A DNA stretch of 64,000 nt. It comes from Excoecaria cochinchinensis. Lineage: Eukaryota > Streptophyta > Magnoliopsida > Malpighiales > Euphorbiaceae. The stretch lies in contig CANTUQ010000050.1 in NCBI GenBank assembly GCA_947683425.1, forward strand, positions 8,052,501 to 8,116,500, in the 5' to 3' direction. Positions within the stretch are counted from its first letter, which is position 1. The number at the start of each line of letters is the position of its first letter. The position numbers were made by a program, and so were the translations under genes. Positions 32,564 to 44,379 of this stretch are shown in pieces. The notes beneath the pieces were generated by a model that saw nothing but the letters and a program-made list of their open reading frames with translations, was not told where the DNA came from and ran no database searches.

Positions 32564-33885
32564 TAATTCTGCCTAGAATTTAGAAAAGAATTAAAAATGA
32601 GGGCCAAATTGATAATTACATAATAGCAACCCCTTCTCTAACCCAAAATGTCATTGTTTTTAGCTTGGTTTTCATTCCCTTTTGTTTTTGTTGCATTTTT
32701 TCCAGTTGGATCGTTAGAGTTCCTGATGCAATCTCTTTCTCTTTGACATCTGTTCTTTTGGCACTACTATTCCCTCCACCAGCAACTACCTCCAGTACCG
32801 ATGTCTTCTTCCTTTTCTCTTTTTGCTATGATTTCCTCTTCGCCTGCAGCAGCCCCTATATGCATTTTTCATTCCTCGATAAACATTGTCTTTTCCTTCT
32901 TTACCACATTCTTCATAGTGAAGCATCACCTTATCTCCGGTATCAACACCAGCCACGACAGAAATGTCTATTTCAAAGCTATTAGTAGCTAGAACACAAA
33001 ATAGGAAGAAGAAAAAGGGCAAATAAAGCTAAAGCTTTTAGGTTTTTAATGATTCAAAACCTAAAATTGTGTGAGTAAGAGGAATTTAATGTGTTTTATA
33101 ACAATAAATTGCTTTAAGGCTGTGTAATCTTGTGTTAATTTAAGTTATCTTTTTCTAATTGGGGTTATGAATTGATGAAGACAAAGAAGAAATAAGTGAA
33201 AGAATTGATAAAGGCAAAAAGACAGTGAACCTCAATGGGTTGTTCTAGAGTTGAATATTGACAACAAAAACATTAGTAGAGCTCCAAATACATTTTTCCA
33301 AATTTTATTTAGATTATGTTTGATTAGAAATTATTCTTAATATGTGATTTTGGTAAAATTATTTTAGGGCTTTGCGAATTGATATGTTTGTTATGATTTT
33401 AATACAAATTAAATGATGAAAACATGAATATATATGTGGGTGACTATGGTGGGATGAATTCTTAAGAAGGGGGATGATAAGTTTTGCTTATTTAACTTGA
33501 TTAGTAAATCTTGAAATGAGTTGTATGTTAATTTAAGAATGTAATTGAGATAACAAATGATTATTTCTTTTTTTTTTCTTGTTTAATTTAATAAGTAAAG
33601 CTTGAAATGAGGTGTATGTTAACCTAAGCATATAATTGAGATATTAAATGGATTGTGCTTGTTTAATTTGATAAGAAATTTTTGAAAATGAAATGTATGA
33701 TGATTTAGGAATAATTGAAGCAAGTGCATGCATCTGAGGATTAACTAGGGTTAATGGTTTCCTCTAGCATTAATTTTTCTCAAGTTTTCAATTAAATATG
33801 TATTATGCTTAGTTTAGGTTTTATTGTGAGTGCATGATTATGCTTACTTGAGTTTAGATTATTTTAGTTGAGGTAATTAAGGTTG
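32564..33885. other. Gene-free stretch
   Basis: No gene is recognised. A minus-strand open frame at 32786-33022 is basic (RRRGNHSKKRKGRRHRYWR) and has no known domain. The right part holds three diverged copies of a repeat of about 75-80 bp. Confidence 0.5.
33486..33720 (+). repeat. Three diverged tandem copies (about 75-80 bp each)
   Basis: Copies at 33486-33565, 33579-33655 and 33656-33720 share (c)ttgtttaatttgataagtaa, cttgaaatgagttgtatgtt and aattgagataa. They are separated by a short T tract after copy one. Confidence 0.75.
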
Positions 33886-35999
33886 TGTGACGCGTGCCGA
33901 ACCCCTTCAATCCCGTAGGCCCACTTTTATGGTCCTAAAAGGTTCATAAAACTCGTAAATATTGGTCACTTCGCAATAGGGAATTATCCCTATTCTATTT
34001 CTGACAATCAACCTATAAGGGTATCTATTTGGGCACCAAGAGGTAGGTATTGTAGAGTCACCACCTAATAAAATATTAGTAAAGTAAGTCTAACCTCATG
34101 AAGCCTAAACCATAGAAGGTTCGAGACATCACTATTACATATACCTTAGTTAAATGTTTATAAAAATGAATTTTTAAGATTTATCTTCTATCTCATTTCT
34201 CACACGATTTATGCAAATAAATAAAAGCGCAATATAAGCACACAAAGAAAGTCATAAAAATAAAATAAAATTGTCCAACAAGAATAAAATAAACATACAT
34301 AAAAGATGGACTCTATTTATATGAGAACATTAGTTCTTGCATATATATTTTATAAAAATGAAGAGTTCTTTGAGAAGTTTTAGAAAAAAGTGGGATGCGT
34401 GATCCCATATTAAGAAAATAATAACTCTTCATTTGAGCGTCATGTTTGGGATAGAAAATTGGACAATGGTCTATTTTATTAAGAAAATTCCCATTTTGCT
34501 TATATAGAAAACTTTGGTGACTTTTAAGTTAACGTGCATAAAAATCCTTTATTATTACAAGTCCAAAACCAAAATAAAGGAAAACCAAATAAAATTAAAG
34601 TACAAAATGAAAATTAAAAATTATCAATCTCTAATGCAACGCATCCTTGTCTCCAAATCTCCATCCATCGAGGAAACACATGTGAGGGTATTTTAACCAA
34701 AAGAAATAAATCATTAGAAAATTTAACAAATAAATAAGAAAATGCTTAAATAAACACTTGCATGCATATTGAAATAAAAAAGAGATAAAACATAATACTT
34801 AAAATGACAGAAAATAAAAGATCATGCCAAAAATATAAAGGAAGTAAACTAGTACATGCAAAATAGCATAAAAGATAAGAAACATGCATAAAATAGTTGA
34901 AAAAGAAGTCAAACAGTGACCACAGACGGACTCAAGCAATGATGGACTGGCAAAAGAAGGGCAACAGATAGGAATGAGGGAGCTCCGTAACGTCCCGTCG
35001 CTCGCTTGAGCAACGGGCGTCTCTAAAGCTTTCTTCCTGTCTATCACATGCAGAAGACAGATTCAAACTTCAATCCTCCATTTTCAACATGCTTTCGTGC
35101 CAAATACCTTCTATCATACATATAATGATCTAAAACACAACTAAATCACTCCTAAAACTCTAGAAAATTATTTAAATTACATAAAATCGGTAATAATGAT
35201 GAATCATAGATTTAATATAATCAATATCTCAAAAATATTTACATGATACTTAAACAATTTTAAGCACAAAAAGAATTTTGATTGTTCCCAGAAATATTAC
35301 CCTCAGATTACTTTGATCTCTGGAGAATTAATGTATGTTTATCCCCTCCTTTAGATTTACAATCAACTTCAAGAATAGAAAAGCCCCTCTATTTCTCTCT
35401 CTAAAATAGTTTTGCCGAAAGAAAGTAAGAAACCCAAAAAAGGTCTCCCAAAAAGTAATCCTCTTGATTTCTGAAAAATAATCATTTATATTTCCCCCAA
35501 AATCAAAAAACCCTTTCAGATTCTAACTTTTTAACCACCAAAAAACTCTTTTTCTCAAAAATCAATTTAAAATCAAATAAATCTTTCCCTGGTTTTTCGC
35601 TATGACTTTTGGTTTCTGGTTGTGAAAAGTAACAAAAGACGGGCATCCTTCAACTCACATGTAGGCGGTTGTCAAGAAAACAACGAAAATTACCAAAGTG
35701 CCATTTTGCCTATGGCTCGGCTATCTGTGCCATGACTCAGTGAGTCACGGGATTTAATAGATGGGCAACTGTCACATGACGGGCAGCCGTATGTCACCCA
35801 AAAGCCACATTTTGCAATTTGGACCATCATTTTAGCTCCGGCAAAGTGCAAAAGGCTAAGTTTGAGAAAAAAAAAATCTTTAAAAATTGTGAGATCTAAG
35901 GACGGGAACCGACACTTTCAATTCTCTAGCTGTGACACAAATATCAATATCCTCATTGGGTAACTTTGAACTGGTCCGTCTCTGGACCCGCTGTCTACA
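33886..35999 (-). mobile_element. Solo LTR of a Tat-like retrotransposon
   Basis: The plus strand runs tgtgacgcgtgccg to cccgctgtctaca, so the element sense is minus. It is flanked by ggttg (33881-33885) and ggtta (36000-36004), a 5-bp target duplication with one change. It aligns with the LTR at 9746-11997 (for example ttttgcactttgccggagc and gaagaaagctt..agagacg) and less well with the 17679-27877 LTRs. No internal retrotransposon sequence borders it. It was most likely left by recombination between two LTRs. Confidence 0.85.
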
Positions 36000-36002
36000 G
36001 GT

Positions 36003-36066
36003 TAGTTTGAAATAAATTTGCATTATATTAAATGTAGTTTGAAATAAATTTGCATTATATTAAATG
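36003..36066 (+). repeat. Perfect 32-bp tandem duplication next to the solo LTR
   Basis: The unit tagtttgaaataaatttgca + ttatattaaatg is present twice without a mismatch, starting inside the right target duplicate of the solo LTR. Confidence 0.9.
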
Positions 36067-36434
36067 TTGATTAAGTTGAAAATTCTAGTTGGGTCGAATG
36101 CATATAGAGCTTTTGAGTGTGCTCTTGAATTGCTATTTTTGATAAAATAACTTAAAGAACATGCCAAGAAATTATTGTGTAAGATAATTGTTGAGTGTTA
36201 TATATGAAATTTTAATTTTGTTTTGTAATAATATAGATGATAGGGAAATTAATAAATATTAATGGAAATATGTATCATGTACAGAATACGTTAGTTGATG
36301 CAACAATTAAATTTCAAAAGTGCCACGATTTGGAATAATTATGTGAATATTTGACATTATGATGGAAGATATATGTGTTCAATGCAAATATGAGACATGC
36401 AAAAATGAAGTGGAAAATATTTGAACATGAAATG

Positions 36435-39400
36435 CAATGTTGTGAAAACCGGACCGGCCGGTTGAACCGGTTCAACCGGGAACCGGCAGATGGTCCGGTT
36501 TTTATAGCATTAAAAAACGGAAGGTGGTTAAAATCGGTTTGAGCCGGATTGAACCGGAAAGAACCGGCAAACCGGGAACAACCCGATTTTTCCCCAGATA
36601 CACCAAACGTTGTCGTTTGGTGGAAAAAAAAAGAAAAAAAAAATTAAAAGGGATTAGGGCAGACGGGACTTTCATTTCTCCTCCTCCATTTTTTCTTCAC
36701 TCCATTTTTGCATTTTCTTCACTTCATTTTTGCATTTTCTTCACTCCATCGCATCATCGGACCACCGCACCGCCATCGTCGGACCGCCGCACCCTGCTGT
36801 TCCTCATTCCTCAAGAAATTCTGGTATTTTTTTTCTTCAGTTGATGGGTTTTACGATTTTGTTAGTTGATGTTTTTTGCTGTTTTTAACTGGTGAGAGGA
36901 TAATTGCCAAAAACTAAATTGCCTGCTGCAATAGAAGTAAGCATTATAATTTCTAAATATATCTTAACGGAAGAATTTTTTTTACACAAGAAGATGAGAA
37001 GTGGCGGCTGGAATTGGAGATTTTCACCAGCATCTATCATAGGAATATCCACTCAAATACTAATAAAAAAGAATTATTATATGAAATCAACAATTATTTA
37101 TTTTCAGTAGCTTTAATTTTTTTTATGTAATCTTGGAGAAACAATTTGCCTTCTGTTGAAGTATTTGATTTTAAATTATGGTATTGCTTAGTTTCATCTA
37201 TTTTCGTTTATCTCATACTAGTACTAGAAAAAGCATAAAGTAGTTTGGGTAGAGTTTCCTTAGCATTTAAAATTCACAAACAGGGCACGTTGTCTTCTGG
37301 TTTACATAGACAAAGAATGACAACAGAGGAATCCATTTAGAACAAGGATTACATAATACTTTTGACAAAAGAAAAGATTTTATATAACCTGAGGATATAA
37401 ATATAATATGTTTGAAAGCAATTAACTTTAAAAAGAGGATGAAGCCCTACTTTGTAGATGAATTAAAAAAAATGGCAAAATCAATTTATTAACACAATCC
37501 AAAGCAGAAGACAACAAATTTGAAAAATCATGGCTTCAAAGGGTCCACCTATATCCCTTTTCTTTCTATTAAAATCTTTTTTGCTTGTTTTTTAACTAGT
37601 CCGAACTTAAAAAAAAAAATGAAAAATCTCGAATTTAATTTTTCTAATCATTTTACTCTAGGACTTTGAAGAACAAAAAAATTTATATCCCCACACAAAA
37701 AATAAACAGAGAAGAAGCCTATACATTTAGGCATATGGTTTAGGCTTTGTGATTTCCTTGGACTAATTGTTTTTAACTTTCTTTTTCAATGAGCTTGATT
37801 TGGTAAAATTATGAGCATTCTCACTCATTTCTTTCACTTGTATGTATATTTATATTCGATTATACATTATAATGATTTTTTTTTATTAATTTATTAGGAA
37901 ATTATGGCGGAAACACAATCTACCACACCAAATTATGAAACACAATCCTCAACTCCTTCCTCAGCACGTTCAATTAGACAAAAGACGGATGCGGCATGGA
38001 AATATGTCACCGAGGCAACAAATGCAAATGGTAGAAAGGTATTAATATGTGAATTTTGTCAAAAACAAATTCATGGTGGGGGTATTAATAGAATGAAACA
38101 ACATCTTGCTGGAGAAAAAGGAAACATTGATGGGTGCAAGAAAGTTAGTGCAGAAGTTCGGTTTGAAATGAAAAGAGCATTGGATGCTAATTTGCAAAAG
38201 GCCAAGGAAAAGAAAGGGCTAATGCAAGAGGATGATGTAAAAGTTTTTTCTACAACTAAAGAGATTTCGAAAGGAAAGAGGATGGCATTAACTGGCATTG
38301 AATCATATTTCAAAAAAGGTGTAAGTGATCCATCTCAACCTAGTATTAAAGCATGCATGCAAAGTAAGGATAAATGGCATGAAACTGATTTGGCAATTGC
38401 ATTATGGTTTTACGATGCATGTATTCCATTTAATGCTGTGAATTCACCTTATTTTCAATATGTTATTGATAGAATAATCAACATGGGTCATGGATATAAA
38501 CCTCCTTCTTATCATGATTTGAGAGTGAATTTGTTGAAAGATGCTAAATTGCATGTCAAACTGATCATTGATGATATTAGAAATAATTGGGCTGATACTG
38601 GTTGCACGATAATGGGAGATGGATGGACAGACAATAGACAAAGGCCTTTAATTAATTTTTTGGTTTATTGTCCAAAAGGGATTTCATTTGTTAAATCAGT
38701 TGATGCTTCTGATATTTACACAAATGCTGAAAATTTATGCAATCTATTTTCTGAAATTGTTGAGTGGGTTGGTCCTCGCAATGTGGTTCATATGGTGACA
38801 GATAATGGAGCCAATTATAAAGCTGCTGGCTTTAAACTTATGGAAAAATATCCTTTTATTTTCTGGTCGCCATGTGCAGCTCATTGTATTAATTTAATAT
38901 TGAAAGATATTAGACAAATGCCCACAGTTGAAAGTTTAACCTCTCTTGCTTCGAAAGTGACTGTTTTTGTATACAACCATAAGGTAACCTTGAATTGGTT
39001 GAGAAAAAGAGAGGGTTGGCGAGAAATTATTCGTCCTGGTGCAACTCGTTTTGCAACAAATTTTATTGCTTTGCAAAGTTTGCATGAACATAAGGATGAT
39101 TTGCAAGCTTTGGTTGTTTGTGCGGAATATAAGAAATTTCTAAATTTGCAAAAAGCCAAGGAAGTAAAGCAAATTGTATTGGATGAAAATTTTTGGGAAA
39201 ATTGTTTGATGATTGTGAGGATTATGACTCCATTGATACGCTTGTTGAGGATATGTGATACTGAAGAAAAACCATCTTTGGGATATATTTATGAGGGCAT
39301 GTACAGGGCACGTATGGGGATTATGAATGTTTTCAAAAATAAGAAAAAATTATACAAGCCCTACATTGAGATTATAGATGGTAGATGGGATCGAATGTTG

Positions 39401-40713
39401 CGCCAAGATCTTCATGCAACAGCGTATTTTTTGAATCCTGCTTTTCAATACGATTAATCATCTTTCTGTAAGGAGTCAGAGATTATGCGTGGTATTTTGA
39501 ATGTGATTGATAAGTTAGAGGATAATCTTGATAGTACCAGCATACCAACACTTGATGAGTTAAGAATTTTTCGAGAGCGTGAGATGGGCTTTTCTCGTCC
39601 AAGGGCACTTGCTTGCAGCAAAAATACTAGACCAGGTAAGTATCGATTCCATAATACTACATTTCATGTGTGTTTGTATATATATTAAGTTCTGAAAACT
39701 AATAAAAGTTTAATATTGTTTACTTTTCATATCTAATAAAAGATGAATGGTGGAGATTGTTTGGTTACGATGTTCCAAATTTGCAAAAGTTGGCTATAAG
39801 AATTCTTAGCCAAACTGCTTCTTCTTCCGGATGTGAACGCAATTGGAATGTGTTCGAACGTATCCACACTAAAAAAAAGAAATAGATTGGAACATCAAAG
39901 ATTGAATGATCTTGTTTATGTTCACTACAACTTGCGATTGAAAAATAGGTGAGTTGTTTATAGTCCGTAAAATTGTCTTCATATTTTATGTGTTGTCTCA
40001 AAATAACATTATGATTGCTTATAATTATTAGGTAACAAATTCTAAGAAAGCATATGATCCAATTGATTATGAATCAATTGAGAAAACCGAATTTTGGATT
40101 GTGGAAAAAGAAGGAGAAGAAGGAGAGATTGATTTTGATGAGATTGAGAGAATGGTTGAAGAACATCCAAAAGATGATGGAGCTTCAAGTGTGCAAGGTT
40201 TGTTTTTATTATAATAATATATATGATTTTATTTTAGAATTTTGAAAATTGTGTATAGTTATATTTAATTATGTATTTTTTAAATAAATTTTAGATGTTA
40301 TGGAGCATAGTTTAGTTGAAATTCAAGGAGGAGATGGAGATGGAGATGGAGATGGAGATGAAGAGGAAGATGAAGAGGATTAGAGTCAAATGAATTTATT
40401 CAAATACTTTTTATTGTTATTGATATTGTGTGAACTTATTTAGATATTTACTATTTATGTTTGAACAATTTATTTAATTTTCATATTTGCAAACTTTGTT
40501 GGATTTGAAATTACTATTTTTATATTGATTTTGATAATTAATAGGTTATTTTAAATTTATTTTTTATATGTCATATTTTTAAATTTTTTATAAATACTTA
40601 TATTAATATTTAAAAAAAAAAGCTAAAAACTCCGAGTCAACCCGGTTGAACCAGTTGACCCATGACCCAGTTGGTAAGCCGAGTCAATGTCCGGTCCGGT
40701 TCTGAAAACATTG
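36435..40713 (+). mobile_element. hAT transposon, nearly complete
   Basis: 4279 bp bounded by the perfect 8-bp direct repeat atgaaatg (36427-36434 and 40714-40721). The ends are imperfect inverted repeats: caatgttgtgaaaaccggac on the left, and on the right (reverse complement) caatgttttcagaaccggac. Subterminal regions on both sides are rich in ccggttgaaccggtt words, likely transposase-binding repeats. It carries one transposase gene with BED, DUF659 and hATC regions. The perfect duplication and few coding lesions point to a fairly recent insertion. Confidence 0.93.
37904..40383 (+). pseudogene. hAT transposase (BED-DUF659-hATC) with two lesions
   Basis: The start ATG is at 37904. The BED zinc finger spans residues 27-80 (AWKYV; C49, C52, H67, C78). 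DUF659 covers about 197-350 with GDGWTD (D239) and VTDNGAN (D300), part of the RNase H-like catalytic fold, followed by WSPCAAHCINLILKDI. A TAA at 39455-39457 interrupts the frame, which then continues unchanged (SSFCKESEIMRGILNVIDKL). Introns 39636-39742 and 40198-40294 have gt..ag ends and keep phase. The hATC dimerisation region is WWRLFGYDVPNLQKLAIRIL and SGCERNWNVFERIH. An extra A in an eight-A run (39871-39878) shifts the frame. The end is acidic (GDGDGDGDEEEDEED), with stop at 40381-40383. Intact, it would be about 700-750 residues. Confidence 0.9.
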
Positions 40714-40721
40714 ATGAAATG

Positions 40722-41989
40722 AGAAAAAGAAGTATTGCAGGGCTAAGATTGGAGAAATGATATTGAATATGGAAAATGAGGCTTAATTGAAATTTGATAT
40801 GATACACGTGCTTGAGGAACTTAAAAATGACAACAAATTCTTTTTTGTCTTTAGTAAGTTGGTAAGAAACGAATATACAGGATATAGTTGGCTAACCATA
40901 GGTATATATGTACTGTATTAGTTAGTTTGGGTCAATAACAACCTTTGAGTAGGTTCTACAACCTATTGAAGTGAGTTAATTTCCTAATTTAAACCCCTCA
41001 ATATAGGGTTGAAGTGCCCATGCTTCGATCTAAGCCGCTTCAATCCAAATTGGCGATTTTAGCTCCTCAATATAAGATTGAAGTGTCCATGCTCCGACTC
41101 AAGCCGCTTCAATCCAATTTGGTCATCAGAGTTCCTCTATATAGGATTAAAGTGCCCATACTCCAATCCGAGCCTATTTAATCCAATTTGGCCTATAAGG
41201 CCTTGATCCTGCGTATCTGACTCGATGTTATTCCATTGAGTTACTAGGGCCAATACTATGGAAATTTAAAAAAATATTAACATTAATAATTTTTACTAAA
41301 CATTATGTGACATTAAACTTACTTATATACACTCGTGGTTGCTCATGAAGTGAATTTTCTATAAACCATACGATTAGAAATTTGGCAGTTATACTTGTTT
41401 GATGTGGAACATATCTATGAGCAATATATCTATTAATAAATAAATAAATATAGAATTGATGACTATCTAAGATAATGGATATAATAAATTAATTTATAAA
41501 TACATGTGGATAATTGAGTACATGATTGTGTGGTAGATGTAGATTTGTTAAAGAAATGCGAATATGTATGTTTGATATGTAAATATACAACTTGGGTTTT
41601 AAAGTTTTAATTGGAATAAAGATACATGATTTAATATATGTATATTAACTGTAGTAAGTGATATTTAATAACTGGTAAATATAATTGATACCTCTATTTT
41701 AATTACTTCTTTAGTGAATTACACACACATAGCATGGAATTATATTTATATGTATGTGATGGATGAATGTATTTGGTGGTTCACTATTAAGTTTAGTGCT
41801 TAGTGCTTAGTGCGTAGATTTTATTTCTACGCGTAGGTGTACAAATTTTTGGACAGAAAATGATATATGGATTTGTCGAGAAGTGAAGAGTAGACTTTGA
41901 CTTCAAGTTAGATACATAAGTCATAGATATTGGTTTATGACTTTTGGATGTAAATGAAACCTCATGGAATGTGTGTGTATATATATACA
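40722..41989. other. Gene-free stretch with a tandem repeat
   Basis: No gene is recognised. It contains the three-copy repeat listed at 40994-41191 and AT-rich sequence with TG/TA-rich words near 41970-42000. Confidence 0.5.
40994..41191 (+). repeat. Three tandem copies of a 60-70-bp unit
   Basis: Copies begin ccctcaatatagggttgaag, tcctcaatataagattgaag and tcctctatataggattaaag. Each ends with (g)cttcaatccaatttgg or a variant, and the middle of each has tgcccatgctccga-type text. None of the flanking elements explains this array. Confidence 0.8.
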
Positions 41990-42779
41990 TGTATGTATGT
42001 ATGTACATATAAATTTTAACAAGGAAATAAAAAGGATTATAATCTTAACTAGGAAATCCAACACTCCCCCTCAAATTGGTGCATGGATATCACACATGCT
42101 CAACTTACAAATTAAGGTGTGATAAGTCTTGTCTTGAACGGAACCTAAGAAATTGTTGTCCTCATATAAAATTTTAGAATTTCTCATGAGTTTCATGGTA
42201 CAAAATTATATGACAGCAGACCTTGAAGTTTTTTAAGGCTCCATTAACAGGTTGCTCTTCAATTACTTTCCTTTTGTCCCTCATTTTAGAAACAAACCAC
42301 ACAAAAGAGATGACCAAAATCAAAGACCACCATTCCTGGTATTCTTTTTTTATTTTTTATTTTTTGCTACAATCAATTAGTGGCCCTTATTTCAACTTGA
42401 TGTGAAGAATGCCTTTCAACAACATAAGGAAAGGGGGGATTCGCAGAGAATTAGCAAAATCTAGAAATCAGCGAACTTAGAAATTGATAAGTCTAACAAA
42501 ACCGAAGGCCTGCTGGTCAGAGTCAAAATGAGCTGGCAAATTGATCAAAAGAAGAATCGACGTCAAACGGTGGTAGGAGTAGGTTGTACATGCTTCATTC
42601 TCCAACATGTGAACAATACTAAGTAAACTTCAACCGTTCGTGTATCACTCACAATTCCTCCAATGACTGAATTTGGTGGGTAAGCCGATATACAGGTGGC
42701 GAACCATTTGAGAGTGGTGCTGTAAGTTACCTCTTACTCAAAATAGAAGAGTCTCAATTTTTGTGTTCTAGTCTCAAAT

Positions 42780-42935
42780 TACACCAGGAAAATTCAAGAT
42801 TTTTTAACCAATTTTGGTGTTTTAGGGTTTTCAAACCACATAAGAAAAATAAAGAATTTTTAACCAAATTTTGGTGTTTTAAGGTTCCCAAACCACACCG
42901 AAAAAATTAGGAATTTTTAACCAAAAAAGCAGGTT
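42780..42935. repeat. Short tandem repeat in the copia remnant
   Basis: Three units share aaccacaccgaaaaaattag-like text followed by aatttttaaccaaattttgg and tgttttaaggtt, at 42780-42840, 42841-42895 and 42896-42935. The last is partial. Confidence 0.65.
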
Positions 42936-43125
42936 TCATGGTTATGATGCAACAAGAATGAAAAAACCCGACTTCTTGGTACTTTTTAAAACAAGTATTT
43001 TATCACCAAAAATAACCTTTTTAAAAGGAGAAAACCCAACTTCTATAAAGAAAAAGTGTCAGATACCATGAAAATTTTTTAGAATAAAATTTTTATTAAT
43101 TCTTTCATTTTAAAAATGTACAAGG

Positions 43126-43133
43126 TATTTATA
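43126..43133 (-). promoter_or_regulatory. Candidate copia LTR TATA box
   Basis: Minus-strand tataaata, preceded by ctc and followed by ccttgtac, about 60 bp before the LTR end at 43069. This spacing suits a copia LTR promoter. Confidence 0.45.
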
Positions 43134-43941
43134 GAGAAAAAAAAAGAGTCATAGTTGTATTTTAACGGCTGCACTTCACGCGGTTGCAAATAATTCATTT
43201 ATATTTTAGTTAAAAAGGTATAATAGTAAGAATTTTTTTCATTAAAATTTGTGAAAGTATAATAATTTAAATAATAAATATATAATTTAGGTTTTGTAAT
43301 TTATATAAACATTAAAATTCAATTAATCTTAAAATTCTATTTGTTTATAAATTAAAAAATAAATAGAAATTATTAATAAATTTTCTACATATGAAATAGT
43401 GTAAATTTCTACAACTTAGGACATAATAAATCTAGAGTTTTAGATTAGATAAATGATTGTTGTTAAATAAATAAAATGCTATAAGATAAATGTTAATAAA
43501 TCCTAAAGAGTTATAATTGGATAAGGGCTTTTTTTTTTTAAATGCAATTGGATAAGGGCTAATATTCCTATAGTTTTCATAGATAATTATAACTTAAAAC
43601 AATTATTATATTTTTAATAATCTTTTTTTGAGATATTTTTAATAGTCGCTCTAAGCCTGCATGTATTTTCTTATGTTTTTTCATTAATTTGCTAATTAAG
43701 AATTTTTAATATTACAATTTATGTTTAATAATATTATTTCTTTTATTATTTTTTTTTTTTGAATAATATTATTTCTTTTATTAAAAGTTCATTTATGTAC
43801 AATTTAACGAAATATTAGAATTGGAGTATAAATGGTAAAATTATTTGGAGCGATGATTAAAAAAACAATTTAAGTAATGAAAAAAAACAAGAAAAAAAAA
43901 AGCTTAGTTTGGGGAGGACAATGCAAAAATGGTTTAAAATA

Positions 43942-44318
43942 GGCTTAATACATATGAAAACACTCGAACTTGACTCTATAATTTATTTAAAAACTTAAAT
44001 TTTAACAATGGCCTATTAAACATCTATACTTATCAATTTTGTAAATAATAAACACATATTAACACTATTTTTGAAAAATTGGAGTACGTGATATTAAATT
44101 GTATTGATATAGCATTTGAATAATTGTAATGAAGACATATATCCCGTATGCACAGTGAAAATAAAATAGATTGATTTTTTTATATATTTTGATGGATTTT
44201 TTTATTGTCTAATGCCAATTAGTGTAGTTGAGTGTCACACGCTTTAATTTTTAAAATTCAGTGTTCAAATAAATTATTAAGCCAAGTTTAAGTGCTCGTA
44301 CATGTTGGGTTTAGGTAT
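43942..44318. repeat. MITE-like inverted repeat (copy 2)
   Basis: The left arm (cactcgaacttgactctata + atttattt) pairs with the right arm, which in reverse complement reads gcacttaaacttggcttaat + aatttatttgaacac. The arms are about 55 bp long. The interior is AT-rich, has no gene and shares motifs with 880-1325. Confidence 0.55.
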
Positions 44319-44379
44319 GGTTACATGCATCATATACATAGCGAAATTTTAAAATTTTAACCATACTAATAAGGATCTT

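Larger units (their letters stand above)
41990..43140 (-). mobile_element. Ty1/copia remnant, minus strand
   Basis: On the minus strand, caatttgaggggga (42065-42078) is a polypurine tract followed by the LTR start tgttggatttcctagtta (42063 leftward). At the other end, tggtatctgacac (43056-43068) resembles the copia initiator-Met primer site tggtatcagagc. Just beyond it, tctctataaatacct (minus strand, about 43121-43136) looks like an LTR TATA box. The interior is only about 1 kb and has no gag or pol. The two LTR pieces do not overlap enough to be compared, so this is a deleted remnant. Confidence 0.6.

Noticed and set aside
32786..33022. Basic minus-strand open frame (RRRGNHSKKRKGRRHRYWR)
   Set aside because: Short, isolated and without a known family. 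Low-complexity basic text is likely by chance. Kept only as a note in the gene-free stretch.
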